This document shows positions 43,752-52,811 of a DNA stretch of 64,000 nt, in pieces. Origin of the DNA: Tellurirhabdus rosea (GTDB lineage Bacteria; Bacteroidota; Bacteroidia; Cytophagales; Spirosomataceae); contig NZ_CP111085.1 of the NCBI RefSeq assembly GCF_026278345.1, positions 2,120,001 through 2,184,000 on the forward strand. Reading direction: 5' to 3'. How positions within the stretch are numbered: position 1 is the first letter of the stretch; each line of letters opens with the position of its first letter. The position numbers and the translations under genes were made by a program. The notes under the pieces are model-generated. The model worked only from the letters and a program-made list of their open reading frames with translations. It was not told where the DNA came from and did no database searches.

Positions 43752-45344
43752 ATGCCCCATAATTACGATTTCCTCGTCATCGGCTCCGGCATCGCGGGCC
43801 TGACGTACGCCACCAAACTGGCGATTCATTTTGAACAGGAACAAAAGCCGGTCCGGATTGCGGTCATTACCAAAGTGGTGGCTGACGAGACGAATACGAA
43901 GTACGCCCAGGGCGGCATTGCGGCCGTCTGGTCGGAAGACGATTCCTTCGAAAAACACATCGAGGACACCATGATCGCCGGGGATTTCCTCAGCAACCGG
44001 AAAATCGTGGAAATCGTCGTCCGCGAGGCCCCCGACCGCATCCGGGAGCTCATCGACTACGGCACCCGCTTCGACCGGGAGGAAGACGGCGATTATGACC
44101 TGGCCCGCGAAGGCGGCCACTCCGACCACCGGATTCTGCACTTCAAAGACATTACCGGGGCCGAAATCGAGCGCGCACTGCTCGAAAAAGCGCAGTCGCT
44201 GAAGTCCATCGAAGTTTTTACCCATTATTACGCCGTTGACCTCATTACCCGGCACCACCTCGGCGAGACGGTTCACCGCTACGACCCCGACAACCAGTGC
44301 TTCGGTGCCTACGTCCTCGATACCCAGACGGGCCGGGTAGAGCGTTTTCTGGCCCGGACAACCCTGCTGGCAACGGGCGGCATCGGCAATATTTACCAGA
44401 GCACGACCAACCCGACCATTGCCACCGGCGACGGCATTGCGATGGCTTACCGCGCCAAAGCCATCTGCGGCGATATGGAGTTCATCCAGTTTCACCCCAC
44501 GGCGCTGTACGAACCGGGGAAGAAACCCAACTTTCTGATCTCGGAGGCCGTCCGCGGCTTCGGCGGGATTCTGCGCAACAAACGGGGCGAGACGTTCATG
44601 GAACAGTACGACCCCCGGCTTTCGCTGGCTCCCCGCGACGTGGTGGCCCGGGCCATCGACTCCGAGATGAAAAAGTCCGGCGACCAGCACGTGTATCTGG
44701 ACGTGACGCACTGCGACTACGAGCGCTTTGTCGAACATTTCCCGACCATTACGGCCTACTGCCACGATAACCTCGGCATCGATGTCCGGAAAGATTTTAT
44801 TCCCGTGGTGCCAGCCCAGCATTACATGTGCGGAGGTGTGCGGGTCAACGAGTGGGGACAGACCAACATCCACTACCTTTACGCCGCCGGGGAATGTTCC
44901 TGCACGGGTCTGCACGGTGCCAACCGGCTGGCGTCCAACTCCCTGCTGGAAGCGGTCGTTTTCGGGCACCGGGCTTTTCTGAAAACCATCGAAGAACTGC
45001 CCGAAACGGTGGTGCCGAACGACATTCCGGAATGGAACGATGCCGGAACGACCCACCAGGAAGAACTGATTCTGGTCACCGAAATGCAGCGCGAACTGGA
45101 ATCGATCATGTCCAACTACGTCGGAATCGTCCGGTCGAACCGCCGGATGAAGCGGGCGATGGACCGTCTGGAGCTGATTTATCTGGAACACGAGGAGTTG
45201 TACCGCCAGTCGAAAGTGTCGGTCCGCATCTGCGAACTGCGAAATATGATCGAAGTTGCCTACCTTATAATAAAAGGAGCCATGTCAAGACGGGAGAATC
45301 GTGGACTTCATTTTAATCTTGACAATATTAGGGGCCAGAAGTAA
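43752..45344 (+). CDS. nadB: L-aspartate oxidase
   Basis: NadB oxidises L-aspartate to iminoaspartate, the substrate of NadA. The 530-residue flavoprotein has the dinucleotide motif FLVIGSGIAGLTYATKL (residues 6-22), KYAQGGIAAVW, REGGHSDHRILH near residue 115, LATGGIGNIYQSTTNP, FIQFHPTALY and the closing GECSCTGLHGANRLASNSLLEAVVFG. The C-terminal helical domain is intact. It begins 16 bp after the toxin stop, so it may be co-transcribed with the toxin-antitoxin pair. Confidence 0.96.
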   Translation: MPHNYDFLVIGSGIAGLTYATKLAIHFEQEQKPVRIAVITKVVADETNTKYAQGGIAAVWSEDDSFEKHIEDTMIAGDFLSNRKIVEIVVREAPDRIRELIDYGTRFDREEDGDYDLAREGGHSDHRILHFKDITGAEIERALLEKAQSLKSIEVFTHYYAVDLITRHHLGETVHRYDPDNQCFGAYVLDTQTGRVERFLARTTLLATGGIGNIYQSTTNPTIATGDGIAMAYRAKAICGDMEFIQFHPTALYEPGKKPNFLISEAVRGFGGILRNKRGETFMEQYDPRLSLAPRDVVARAIDSEMKKSGDQHVYLDVTHCDYERFVEHFPTITAYCHDNLGIDVRKDFIPVVPAQHYMCGGVRVNEWGQTNIHYLYAAGECSCTGLHGANRLASNSLLEAVVFGHRAFLKTIEELPETVVPNDIPEWNDAGTTHQEELILVTEMQRELESIMSNYVGIVRSNRRMKRAMDRLELIYLEHEELYRQSKVSVRICELRNMIEVAYLIIKGAMSRRENRGLHFNLDNIRGQK

Positions 45345-45392
45345 ACCGCTGGCCTGATTCTCTTCGTCCTACCCACCAAACTCTGTACTTCC

Positions 45393-47105
45393 GTGAATAA
45401 CCTGGTAACTGTAGTCGACAGTCGTCCCAAGGCGGCGGAACGACCGGAACGGATTATCCTATTTACATACTACCTGCCGGGTGCTTTTCTGCTTGCTTTC
45501 TGCCTCGCCTACCTCTACGAGGCCTACACGTTTGCCGTCGACTTTCCGTTCATGGACGACACGAGTCTGCTGCGGCTCATCTACGAAATCCGGAAAGCGG
45601 ACGCTCCGGCTCAGGTGCTTCACTCTTTTTTTGTTTCCGACAACGACCACCGGATTGTCATTCCCCGCCTGGTCGCCTTTGTCGATTACCTGCTCAACGG
45701 GCGGCTGCATTTCAAAGCCTACATCGTTCTCGCCAACGGGAACGTGCTGCTGATTCTGCTGCTGCTTTACAAACGATTCAAGGCCCTTTCGCTGCCGCTC
45801 TTTTATTTCCTTCCGGTTCCGCTTCTGCTTTTACAATTCCAATATCACGAGGTCAATAACTGGGCGCTGACGGGGCTGCAGCATACTTCCCTCTGCCTGT
45901 TCGCTTTGCTGATCTCGGGCATTCTGTATTCAACGGAAAGCACGGCGGGCTTTGTCCTTGCGCTGCTGCTGGCCGTTGCGTCCACGTTTACGCATGGCAA
46001 CGGCATTACCACTTTTGGCATTGGGCTGTATCTGCTTGCCTCCCGGCGGAAATTTCAGTGGTTCGGCTATTGGCTGCTGGCCCTGCTGCTCTGCCTGCTG
46101 GGCTATCTCTGGGGGTACAGCTTCAGTGGGGAGGCATCGAGTCCGCGCCGGGCGCTTTCGGTCTTCAGCCTTTTCTTCGGTCTGATCGGGGCCAATTTTA
46201 CGATTGTCAGCGATTCGTCTTCGGTCGCTTCCATCGCCTGGGGCCTGCTCCTGTTTCTCGGTGTTACCCCGTTCATCCTGCTCAACTTTTACCGGAGTCT
46301 GGCCGGGGAGAAAAAACCGCTTTCGGCCACTTCCGTCATCTTTGCCGATTTCACGTTTCTGTTCCTGACGGTTTCCATGATTGCCTTTTTCCGGGCCCAG
46401 GAGACAGTCATTGTTCCCAACCGGTTCAAGCTGTATGCCGCCGTCTGCTCCGCGCTGGCCTACCTTCTGATTCTGCGGATAACGGCACGGTCGTACAGAA
46501 ACTACGTGTACGCCGGGCTGCTGTGTCTATGCGTTTTTTTCAATGGGCTGTGCTTCCTTCATTACACGCGGGCCATTCTGCTGAAACGAAGCCAGTACGT
46601 GGCCGACACCTACAACTGGAAACACCATTTCCACATGGTCAGTATCCCGTTCCAGTTCAATGCGAATGCCCAGTACTACCTGCGTCCGGCCTATCAGGAA
46701 GGATACTGGCACCTGCCCGATTACCTACCGGGGGCCGACCAGAGTCTGAAAAGGGCCAAACTCCTTCCGGTAAGGCCCAAAACCTATACCATTCGGGAAG
46801 GCGAGCATGTTTACCGGATCATCGAAGCGCCGATCACCGAGTTTCGTCACCGCGCTTTAACCAACGAAGTCCTCTTTGCTCTGATTCACCAGAGTACCGG
46901 CAAAACGTACCTTACCGGTGGACTCCCGCAGCGGGCCGCCTACCGACGAATGCTGACGGAAGGCAGCGTTTATTCCGGCATTTATTCGGCGAAGTTTGCC
47001 ACCAGCACCCTACCTCCTGGACGCTACCGGGTCGGGCTACTGTACGCCGAAACAGCCCGGTCGCGGCCGGAAGCGGTTCTTTTTGACGGGTTTATCAGCT
47101 GGTGA
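45393..47105 (+). CDS. Polytopic membrane protein of unknown function
   Basis: The 570-residue protein, start GTG, has ten or so hydrophobic segments from residue 25 to 400, then a soluble C-terminal domain of about 150 residues. FPFMDDTSLLRLIYE and SDNDHRIVIPRLVAF in the first periplasmic loop recall the acidic loop of GT-C glycosyltransferases, but I cannot make a family call. Arg/Tyr-rich C-terminal sequence precedes the end. It lies 48 bp after nadB and ends 1 bp from the convergent udk stop. A role in envelope glycan assembly is only a guess. Confidence 0.6.
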   Translation: MNNLVTVVDSRPKAAERPERIILFTYYLPGAFLLAFCLAYLYEAYTFAVDFPFMDDTSLLRLIYEIRKADAPAQVLHSFFVSDNDHRIVIPRLVAFVDYLLNGRLHFKAYIVLANGNVLLILLLLYKRFKALSLPLFYFLPVPLLLLQFQYHEVNNWALTGLQHTSLCLFALLISGILYSTESTAGFVLALLLAVASTFTHGNGITTFGIGLYLLASRRKFQWFGYWLLALLLCLLGYLWGYSFSGEASSPRRALSVFSLFFGLIGANFTIVSDSSSVASIAWGLLLFLGVTPFILLNFYRSLAGEKKPLSATSVIFADFTFLFLTVSMIAFFRAQETVIVPNRFKLYAAVCSALAYLLILRITARSYRNYVYAGLLCLCVFFNGLCFLHYTRAILLKRSQYVADTYNWKHHFHMVSIPFQFNANAQYYLRPAYQEGYWHLPDYLPGADQSLKRAKLLPVRPKTYTIREGEHVYRIIEAPITEFRHRALTNEVLFALIHQSTGKTYLTGGLPQRAAYRRMLTEGSVYSGIYSAKFATSTLPPGRYRVGLLYAETARSRPEAVLFDGFISW

Positions 47106-47106
47106 T

Positions 47107-47730
47107 TTACCGGGTCAGCTTTGACTTCAGATAGCTCACGACCACATCCAGCCCTTTGCGGTAATGCTGGTTGTTCGGAATGACAATGTCCGCTTCGGCC
47201 TTGTAGGGCTTGATAAACTGCCGGTAGGTCGGCCGGACGTGGTTTTTCCACTGGTACAGAATGGTCGTCAGTTCGATGCCCCGCTCCGACTGGTCTCGGA
47301 CGATGCGGCGTTCGAGCTTGGTTTTGTTTTTGGCCGCAATAAATACCTTTAGATCAAGTTGGCTCGCTACTTCCGGGAAGTGAAAAGAGAAGATGCCCTC
47401 GACGATGATGATGGGCGTCGGGCGGTAGGTCAGCACCGCCGGCACGACGTTCGGATTGTTGAACGTGTATTCCAGCGTTTCGACGATATGCCCCGCGTGC
47501 AGCTGCCGGATGTGCTCGGCAAAGCGCTCGTGGTCAATCGTTTCCGGCAAATCGAAGTTAGGAACGCCGTTATCGTCAACGGGAATACAGTCCAGGGAAC
47601 GGTAATAATTATCCTGCGAGATCAAACACACTTCGTCTTCCGTGAACGCATTGAGCAGGTCTTTCAGAAACGAAGTCTTTCCGGATGCACTTCCGCCGGT
47701 GATGCCGACAATATACGGTTTGGTGGTCAT
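47107..47730 (-). CDS. udk: Uridine kinase
   Basis: Udk phosphorylates uridine and cytidine in pyrimidine salvage. From ATG 47730 the protein has 207 residues with P-loop GITGGSASGKTS near the N-terminus, SQDNYYR, NFDLPETIDHERF, IIVEGIFSF and RRIVRDQSERG. A GTG two codons upstream is part of a -7 box and is rejected. The gene ends 1 bp from the convergent membrane-protein gene. The predicted transcript would start within a few bases of the ATG (see promoter entry). Confidence 0.93.
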   Translation of the reverse strand: MTTKPYIVGITGGSASGKTSFLKDLLNAFTEDEVCLISQDNYYRSLDCIPVDDNGVPNFDLPETIDHERFAEHIRQLHAGHIVETLEYTFNNPNVVPAVLTYRPTPIIIVEGIFSFHFPEVASQLDLKVFIAAKNKTKLERRIVRDQSERGIELTTILYQWKNHVRPTYRQFIKPYKAEADIVIPNNQHYRKGLDVVVSYLKSKLTR

Positions 47731-47735
47731 GGCCA

Positions 47736-47743
47736 CAAAGGTA
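47736..47743 (-). promoter_or_regulatory. Predicted -7 box of udk, leaderless transcript
   Basis: On the minus strand TACCTTTG (47743-47736) is an exact TAnnTTTG and ends 5 nt before the udk ATG at 47730. Transcription would begin at or within a base or two of the start codon. Confidence 0.5.
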
Positions 47744-47860
47744 CAAAAACCGACGGCGTTTGGGAAAGTCCCGGAGAACAGCGGGCTTGTCGGCAGCCGC
47801 TTTTTAACGAAATTTTCATAAAAAAGGCGGCCCCGATTCCCGACAAGGTTTGTGGAGGCG

Positions 47861-47950
47861 TTGAAAGTAAAAGGTTGAAGGTTGAACGTGGCTCCGCCTC
47901 TCTACAAACTTCTGATTCAGGCGAAGCAACCTTCAACCTTCTACTTTCAA
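47861..47950. repeat. Inverted repeat TTGAAAGTAAAAGGTTGAAG with GCTCCGCC core between the S9 peptidase gene and udk
   Basis: Arms 47861-47884 and 47927-47950 match at 23 of 24 positions as reverse complements. The loop contains GCTCCGCC (47891-47898), CTCTCTA and AGGCGAAGC (ending 47927), the same core as the 57.6 kb element and, in opposite orientation, the 23.5 kb element. Both neighbours are on the minus strand. Confidence 0.85.
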
Positions 47951-47955
47951 CCTTC

Positions 47956-50415
47956 TTACTTCCTCCCCGTGCTGGTCTGCCCGGCCCGCTGCGCGGCTTC
48001 GGTCGGCCGGTTCTTCACGTATTTGTCAAACCAGGTGTTCATTTCCGCCAGCGTGTGCAGAATGGACTCCTTGGCCGCATAACCGTGGCTTTCGTAGGGC
48101 AGCATCACCAGTCGGGTGGTCCCGCCGTGGCCTTTCAGGGCGTTGTAGAAACGCTCGCTCTGGATCGGGAACGTCCCCTGGTTGTTGTCGGCTTCCCCGT
48201 GGACGAGCAGAATCGGCTCTTTCAGCTTGTCGGCATGGTTGAACGGCGACATGCGGCTGTACACCTCGGGAGCTTCCCAGAACGTGCGTTCTTCGGCCTG
48301 AAAGCCAAACGGCGTCAGCGTCCGGTTGTAGGCGCCGCTCCGGGCCACGCCTGCCGCAAACAGGTCGCTGTGAGCCAGCAGGTTGGCCGTCATGAACGCC
48401 CCGTACGAGTGCCCGCCGACCCCGACGCGCTTCGGGTCCGCCACGCCGCGCCGAACGGCTTCGTTCACGGCCGCTTCGGCACCGGCTACCAGTTGTTCGA
48501 TGTACGTATCGTTGGGCTGGGCGGTTCCTTCGCCGATGATGGGCAGGTCCGGATCGTCCAGCACGGCATATCCCTGCGTCAGCCAGAACAAGGGACCGCC
48601 CCAGCTCAGCCGGATAAATTCGTAGGGCGAGTTTTTCACCTGACCCGCCGCGTCGGCGCTTTTGAACTCCCGCGGATACGCCCACATAATCATCGGCAGT
48701 GGTCCTTTGTCCTTCGACCAGCCTTCGGGTACGTACAGCTTGGCGGTCAGCTTGACACCGTCTTTCCGCGTGTACTGAATCAGTTCCTTTTTGACGGCCT
48801 TCAGCGCGGGGTACGGGTGCGGGAAATCGGTCAGCTGCACGTCGCTCTTTTTGGAAAGATTACGCACAAAATAGTTCGGCGGCGTGTCGATGGACTCCCG
48901 GCGCGTCAGAATCACGTTGTTCTTCTCATCCAGGATCTCGACCGGCACTTCGTAGTACGGCGCCTGCGAGCGGAAAATTTCTTTGGTCGCTTTGGTGTCC
49001 AGGTTCATTTTCCGGACAAACGGACGGTTGCCTTCGGCCGAAGCGCCCTCGCCCATCAGGTAAATGGCCTTGCCTTTGTCGGCCAGCATCAGCACGTTGC
49101 GGCCCCAGGCGTTGGTGTGCGTCACCGGGCTTCCGGGGTTGGCGTAGCCGTCTTCCGTGTTGCGGTCGAAAATCGTTTTGAGCGTACCCGGCTGCGACGG
49201 ATTAAGCTGGTGCGTCCGGATTTTGCGGGTTTTCCACCAGCCGTCCGACACCATCGCGATCGAATTATCGCCCCAGATCATACCCCGGTACCGGAGCGAC
49301 AAGGCCGCCAGTTCGGTCGGCTGGGCCGAGAACGGAGCGGCCAGCTGGAACACTTTGTCGCGGACGGCCGCTTCCTTGTTCGGGTCGCCGTTATCCTGCG
49401 CTTCGACGTAATAAACCGTCGCCGGGGCATCGGCCCGCCAGTTGACCGAGCGCATGCCCGTGGGCACGGCATCGAAGCCCGTCGGCAGATTTTCGGCCAG
49501 CGGCAGGTCGGCCAGCGTTTTCACGGGCTTTCCGTCGTTGGACAGCACTTCGATTGTTTTCGGGAAAAAGCTGTACGGTACGAGGTACGAATACGGCCGC
49601 TTGACGGTCGTGGTCAGAATATACGTTCCGTCGGGCGAGAGGTTAAAGTCTGTCAGTATCCGGGCCGACAGCACGGGCGTCTGCTGGCCGTTGACGCCCA
49701 CTTTCACCAGCCGCCCGGCGATGTGGTAGTCAAACAGCGCCTCGTCGGTGGCGTTTTTCAGCAGGTCCTGATAGGTACGCGAGGGAGCCTTGCCGCCCCG
49801 GTTTTCCTGAACAGTCGGGCCTTTGGGAACGCTCGGCGCCTGCGGAGGCTGCTGGCGGCTCTGATCGATGAGCTTCACGATCAGGCTCTGGCCGTCGGGC
49901 GTCCAGTCGAAGGGCACGCCGGGAATGGCGTCGTTCACGCCTTCGAGCAGGCGGGTGGCCGCGCCGGTGGCAATGTCGGCCGTCCAGAGTTCAATGCTTG
50001 TCTGTTTGGGCACCGTAAAGGCGATGCGCTTCCCGTCCGGCGACCAGCTCAGGTCGGCAATCCGCACGTTTTCGGGCAGCCCGCTGACTGGCTTTTCGGC
50101 TTTTGTCGCGATGTTTTTGATCCGAATTCCGACGAAGGTCAGCGCCCGGCTCTGGCCGTTGTTAAGCGGATTGATGCGCAGGCCCCCGATCCGGAGTTCC
50201 GGGGCGGCCAGTTCGGCAATGGTTGGCATGTCTGACCGTTCCAGCAGCAGCATCCAGTCGTTTTTGGGCGAAATACTGACGGAAGGCGTCGGCGGGGCAG
50301 TGGCCAGGTCGGCAATCGCTTTGGGAGGCGTCAGGTAGGTCGGCGCATCCTGGGCGAGCGTCGTCAGCGGCAGCAGCGCCGCCAGCCAGAGCGCCCGGGC
50401 GGAAAGGGAGGACAT
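47956..50415 (-). CDS. Secreted prolyl oligopeptidase (S9) family serine peptidase
   Basis: The 819-residue protein has a signal peptide ending TLAQ, then a beta-propeller (about 30-540) with blades such as LSWSPDGKRIAFTV, and a C-terminal alpha/beta hydrolase. Catalytic residues are Ser in GVGGHSYGAFMTA, Asp in LLVHGEADNNQGTFP and His in LPYESHGYAAKES. The form resembles the glutamyl endopeptidase/dipeptidyl-peptidase group of exported Bacteroidota peptidases rather than cytosolic POP. It would digest peptides in the periplasm. A long open antisense frame over this gene is a GC artefact. It is a single gene, divergent from nuoA. Confidence 0.9.
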   Translation of the reverse strand: MSSLSARALWLAALLPLTTLAQDAPTYLTPPKAIADLATAPPTPSVSISPKNDWMLLLERSDMPTIAELAAPELRIGGLRINPLNNGQSRALTFVGIRIKNIATKAEKPVSGLPENVRIADLSWSPDGKRIAFTVPKQTSIELWTADIATGAATRLLEGVNDAIPGVPFDWTPDGQSLIVKLIDQSRQQPPQAPSVPKGPTVQENRGGKAPSRTYQDLLKNATDEALFDYHIAGRLVKVGVNGQQTPVLSARILTDFNLSPDGTYILTTTVKRPYSYLVPYSFFPKTIEVLSNDGKPVKTLADLPLAENLPTGFDAVPTGMRSVNWRADAPATVYYVEAQDNGDPNKEAAVRDKVFQLAAPFSAQPTELAALSLRYRGMIWGDNSIAMVSDGWWKTRKIRTHQLNPSQPGTLKTIFDRNTEDGYANPGSPVTHTNAWGRNVLMLADKGKAIYLMGEGASAEGNRPFVRKMNLDTKATKEIFRSQAPYYEVPVEILDEKNNVILTRRESIDTPPNYFVRNLSKKSDVQLTDFPHPYPALKAVKKELIQYTRKDGVKLTAKLYVPEGWSKDKGPLPMIMWAYPREFKSADAAGQVKNSPYEFIRLSWGGPLFWLTQGYAVLDDPDLPIIGEGTAQPNDTYIEQLVAGAEAAVNEAVRRGVADPKRVGVGGHSYGAFMTANLLAHSDLFAAGVARSGAYNRTLTPFGFQAEERTFWEAPEVYSRMSPFNHADKLKEPILLVHGEADNNQGTFPIQSERFYNALKGHGGTTRLVMLPYESHGYAAKESILHTLAEMNTWFDKYVKNRPTEAAQRAGQTSTGRK

Positions 50416-50503
50416 AGGCTTGAGTTTGGATGAAAGAATAGGTTTTAAGGCTTAAATTTAGGTATTTTGTTCGAAAAAAGGCCATTTTGCGGGCCATAGA
50501 TGT

Positions 50504-50986
50504 ATGCTTTCAGACTTCGGCATCATTTTGCTTTTCATCATCACCGGCCTGGTGTTTGTCGGCGCGATTCTGTTTGTCGGAAAACTGCTCCGTCCCCACC
50601 GCCCCAACGAGGAAAAACTGACCACCTACGAGTCGGGCGAGGAGCCGGTGGGCAACGCCAACGTGCAGTTCAACATCCGCTTCTACGTCGTGGCCCTGAT
50701 TTTCGTGCTTTTTGACGTGGAGCTGGTTTTTCTGTTTCCGTGGGCGACGGTATTCGGGCAGGAAGACCTCATCGCGGAAACCAACGGCCTGTGGGGGTGG
50801 TTCTCCTTAGGAGAGATGACGCTGTTTATCGGACTGCTGGCGCTGGGCCTGGCCTACGCCTGGGCCAAAGGCTACCTCGACTGGGTACGGCCCGAGCCTA
50901 AATTACCCGTGGTGGAGACAAACGTACCGTTGACTAAATACCAGACAATTAACCAAAAATACCGCCGCGCGCCGAAGCAGGTATAA
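50504..50986 (+). CDS. nuoA: NADH-quinone oxidoreductase subunit A
   Basis: NuoA is a small membrane subunit of complex I. The 160-residue protein has three hydrophobic segments and the conserved loop [21 protein letters not shown], then [18 protein letters not shown]. The C-terminal tail after the third helix is longer than usual and basic. It opens the series nuoA-(secreted protein)-nuoB-nuoC. The spacer of 88 bp from the divergent peptidase gene must hold the promoter, but I see only a weak TATTTTG box. Confidence 0.95.
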   Translation: MLSDFGIILLFIITGLVFVGAILFVGKLLRPHRPNEEKLTTYESGEEPVGNANVQFNIRFYVVALIFVLFDVELVFLFPWATVFGQEDLIAETNGLWGWFSLGEMTLFIGLLALGLAYAWAKGYLDWVRPEPKLPVVETNVPLTKYQTINQKYRRAPKQV

Positions 50987-51030
50987 GACGTTTTGCCGTA
51001 TCTTCTGCCGAACCTTGTTCCTGCCTCTTC

Positions 51031-51627
51031 ATGAAAACGCTAACCGCCCTTTTCCTCGGCCTGCTGCTGGCTTTTCCTCTGGCGGCGCAGAAACGCATCA
51101 AACTGTTTCGCGCCATCGTTAAAGTTGAACAGGGACTACGCAGCGGGGGTATTTTATACAGTCTGTCCGACTCCGCGCTGTACTACGTTCCCAACACGCC
51201 GGAAGACATTACGCTGCTGCGGAGCGGGCAGCCGCGGGTCCTGAGCATCCCGGCTACCCAAATCGAAAAGATCACCCTTCGCCGCAAGGGAAATGTCGGG
51301 CGGGCCGTACTTTTGGGAGCCGGTATAGGCACAGTGCAGAGCGTGGTGGTTGCGGCGGCGCTACGGCCGATTTCGGGTAACGACTCCGACCTATTCGGGC
51401 TGGTGGGAATGCTGAACATGGTGCGGACGCTGGTCATCATCAGCGGCCCCTTCTCGGGTGCGCAGTACGGGGCGCTCATCAGCATTATTCCCCGCAAAAC
51501 GGTGCGCATCGACAAACAAGCGGAACGGCTGCGGGTGGGGCGTCCGTCGGTGGAGCATTTTTCGTATCGCTATCAGGAAATTCGCCTCCGGGGCACCAGT
51601 AGCCCGCCAATCTTGTTACCCCAGTAG
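51031..51627 (+). CDS. Secreted hypothetical protein inserted between nuoA and nuoB
   Basis: The 198-residue protein has a signal peptide ending PLAAQ. Beta-like segments follow, KVEQGLRSGGILYSLSDSALYYV and LSIPATQIEKITLRRKG, then a Gly/Ala-rich segment (GRAVLLGAGIG and GLVGMLNMVRTLVIISG) that could be a hydrophobic hairpin. No family is recognised. It lies 44 bp after nuoA and 12 bp before nuoB, so it is co-transcribed with complex I genes. Whether it has any link with complex I is not known. Confidence 0.65.
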   Translation: MKTLTALFLGLLLAFPLAAQKRIKLFRAIVKVEQGLRSGGILYSLSDSALYYVPNTPEDITLLRSGQPRVLSIPATQIEKITLRRKGNVGRAVLLGAGIGTVQSVVVAAALRPISGNDSDLFGLVGMLNMVRTLVIISGPFSGAQYGALISIIPRKTVRIDKQAERLRVGRPSVEHFSYRYQEIRLRGTSSPPILLPQ

Positions 51628-51639
51628 CGTTTAGAAAGT

Positions 51640-52230
51640 ATGACTGGATTATTAGACCAACGATTTAAAACCGGCGAAGGCGGCGCGCTGCTGACCACGG
51701 CCGAAGACCTGCTGAACTGGGCGCGGCTGTCGTCGCTGTGGCCGATGGGCTTCGGCATTGCCTGCTGCGCCATCGAGATGATGCAGACAATGGCTTCGGG
51801 CTACGACCTGGAGCGTTTCGGGAGTTTCCCGCGGCCGTCGCCCCGGCAGTCGGACGTGATGATTGTGGCCGGTACGGTGACCTTCAAAATGGCCGACCGC
51901 ATCCGGCGGCTGTACGAGCAGATGCCCGAGCCGCGCTACGTGATTTCGATGGGGTCGTGCTCCAACTGCGGCGGGCCGTACTGGCAGCACGGCTACCACG
52001 TGGTGAAGGGCGTGGACCGGATCATTCCGGTGGATGTGTATGTCCCCGGCTGTCCGCCCCGTCCCGAGGCGCTTATTGGCGGCTTTTTGAAATTACAGGA
52101 AAAAATCCGCGGCGAAAACCTGCGCGAGGAACCCGCCCCGACGGCGCTGCTCCGGATGGAGGCCGAGCAGGAACGGGCCCGCAACCAGAAACCGGAGTTC
52201 TCCGGGCAACCCAGCAACGTAGAAGCATGA
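51640..52230 (+). CDS. nuoB: NADH-quinone oxidoreductase subunit B
   Basis: NuoB carries the N2 [4Fe-4S] cluster next to the quinone site of complex I. The 196-residue protein has the four cluster cysteines in [12 protein letters not shown] (Cys pair about residue 45), [11 protein letters not shown] and [11 protein letters not shown]. It overlaps nuoC by ATGA, so the two are translationally coupled. Length is normal. The C-terminal tail is charged. Confidence 0.97.
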   Translation: MTGLLDQRFKTGEGGALLTTAEDLLNWARLSSLWPMGFGIACCAIEMMQTMASGYDLERFGSFPRPSPRQSDVMIVAGTVTFKMADRIRRLYEQMPEPRYVISMGSCSNCGGPYWQHGYHVVKGVDRIIPVDVYVPGCPPRPEALIGGFLKLQEKIRGENLREEPAPTALLRMEAEQERARNQKPEFSGQPSNVEA

Positions 52231-52718
52231 CGTTTTCCGAAATCACCGACCTACTCACCGCACACTTCGGCCCGGAGGTCGTCCTGCAGGCCAACACGCA
52301 GAATCCGCAGCCGTTTCTGGTGATTGTAACCGATAAAATCACGGACGTCTGCGCTTTTCTGAAACGCGACGAACGGCTGTTTTTTGACCTTCTCAACTGC
52401 ATTACGGGCATCGACAACGGCCCCACGGTGGGCACGATGGAAGTCGTGTACAACCTGACGTCCATTCCCTACGAACACACGCTGATGCTGAAAGTGGTGG
52501 TGCCCCGGAGCAGCGACCCGCTCCCCGCCGTTCCCAGCGTGACGGGCGTCTGGCGCACCGCCGACTGGCACGAACGGGAAGCCTTCGACCTTATTGGCAT
52601 CCACTTCAGCGGCCATCCGGACCTGCGCCGGATTCTGCTGCCCACCGACTGGGAAGGCCACCCGCTCCGCCGCGACTATGTCGAACAGGAGCGCTACCAC
52701 GGCATTATTGTTAAATAG
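52227..52718 (+). CDS. nuoC: NADH-quinone oxidoreductase subunit C
   Basis: NuoC is the 30-kDa subunit of the peripheral arm. The 163-residue protein has [50 protein letters not shown] and [19 protein letters not shown], which is the diagnostic 30-kDa signature. It starts at ATG 52227 inside the nuoB stop. nuoD does not follow: an inverted repeat begins at the nuoC stop and the next gene is unrelated. The rest of complex I must be elsewhere in the genome. Confidence 0.95.
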   Translation: MTFSEITDLLTAHFGPEVVLQANTQNPQPFLVIVTDKITDVCAFLKRDERLFFDLLNCITGIDNGPTVGTMEVVYNLTSIPYEHTLMLKVVVPRSSDPLPAVPSVTGVWRTADWHEREAFDLIGIHFSGHPDLRRILLPTDWEGHPLRRDYVEQERYHGIIVK

Positions 52719-52793
52719 TTTATAGTTTAGGGTTTAGGGTTTGGAGGGAGATGGAACCCGTTTTTCTAAACTATAAACTCTAAACCCTAAACT
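52719..52793. repeat. Inverted element with alternative stems after nuoC
   Basis: TTTATAGTTTAG (52719-52730) pairs with CTAAACTATAAA (52766-52777). AGTTTAGGGTTTA (52724-52736) pairs with TAAACCCTAAACT (52781-52793). The two left words overlap, so the stems exclude each other. The word TTTAGGGTTTA also forms the 35.7 kb terminator. The element starts on the base after the nuoC stop codon. Confidence 0.75.
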
Positions 52794-52811
52794 TATCTCC
52801 ATACTGCCTTC

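Noticed and set aside
43740-45191. A 483-codon frame antisense to nadB
   Set aside because: No motif; NadB motifs on the sense strand are complete.
47885-47926. Riboswitch-like leader of udk
   Set aside because: The structure is too far upstream of a probably leaderless transcript and shares its core with hairpins at unrelated genes.
47359-50235. A 958-codon open frame antisense to the S9 peptidase gene
   Set aside because: The protein is rich in Arg, Gly and His, has no motif, and mirrors the GC-rich codons of the peptidase, whose catalytic residues are all present.
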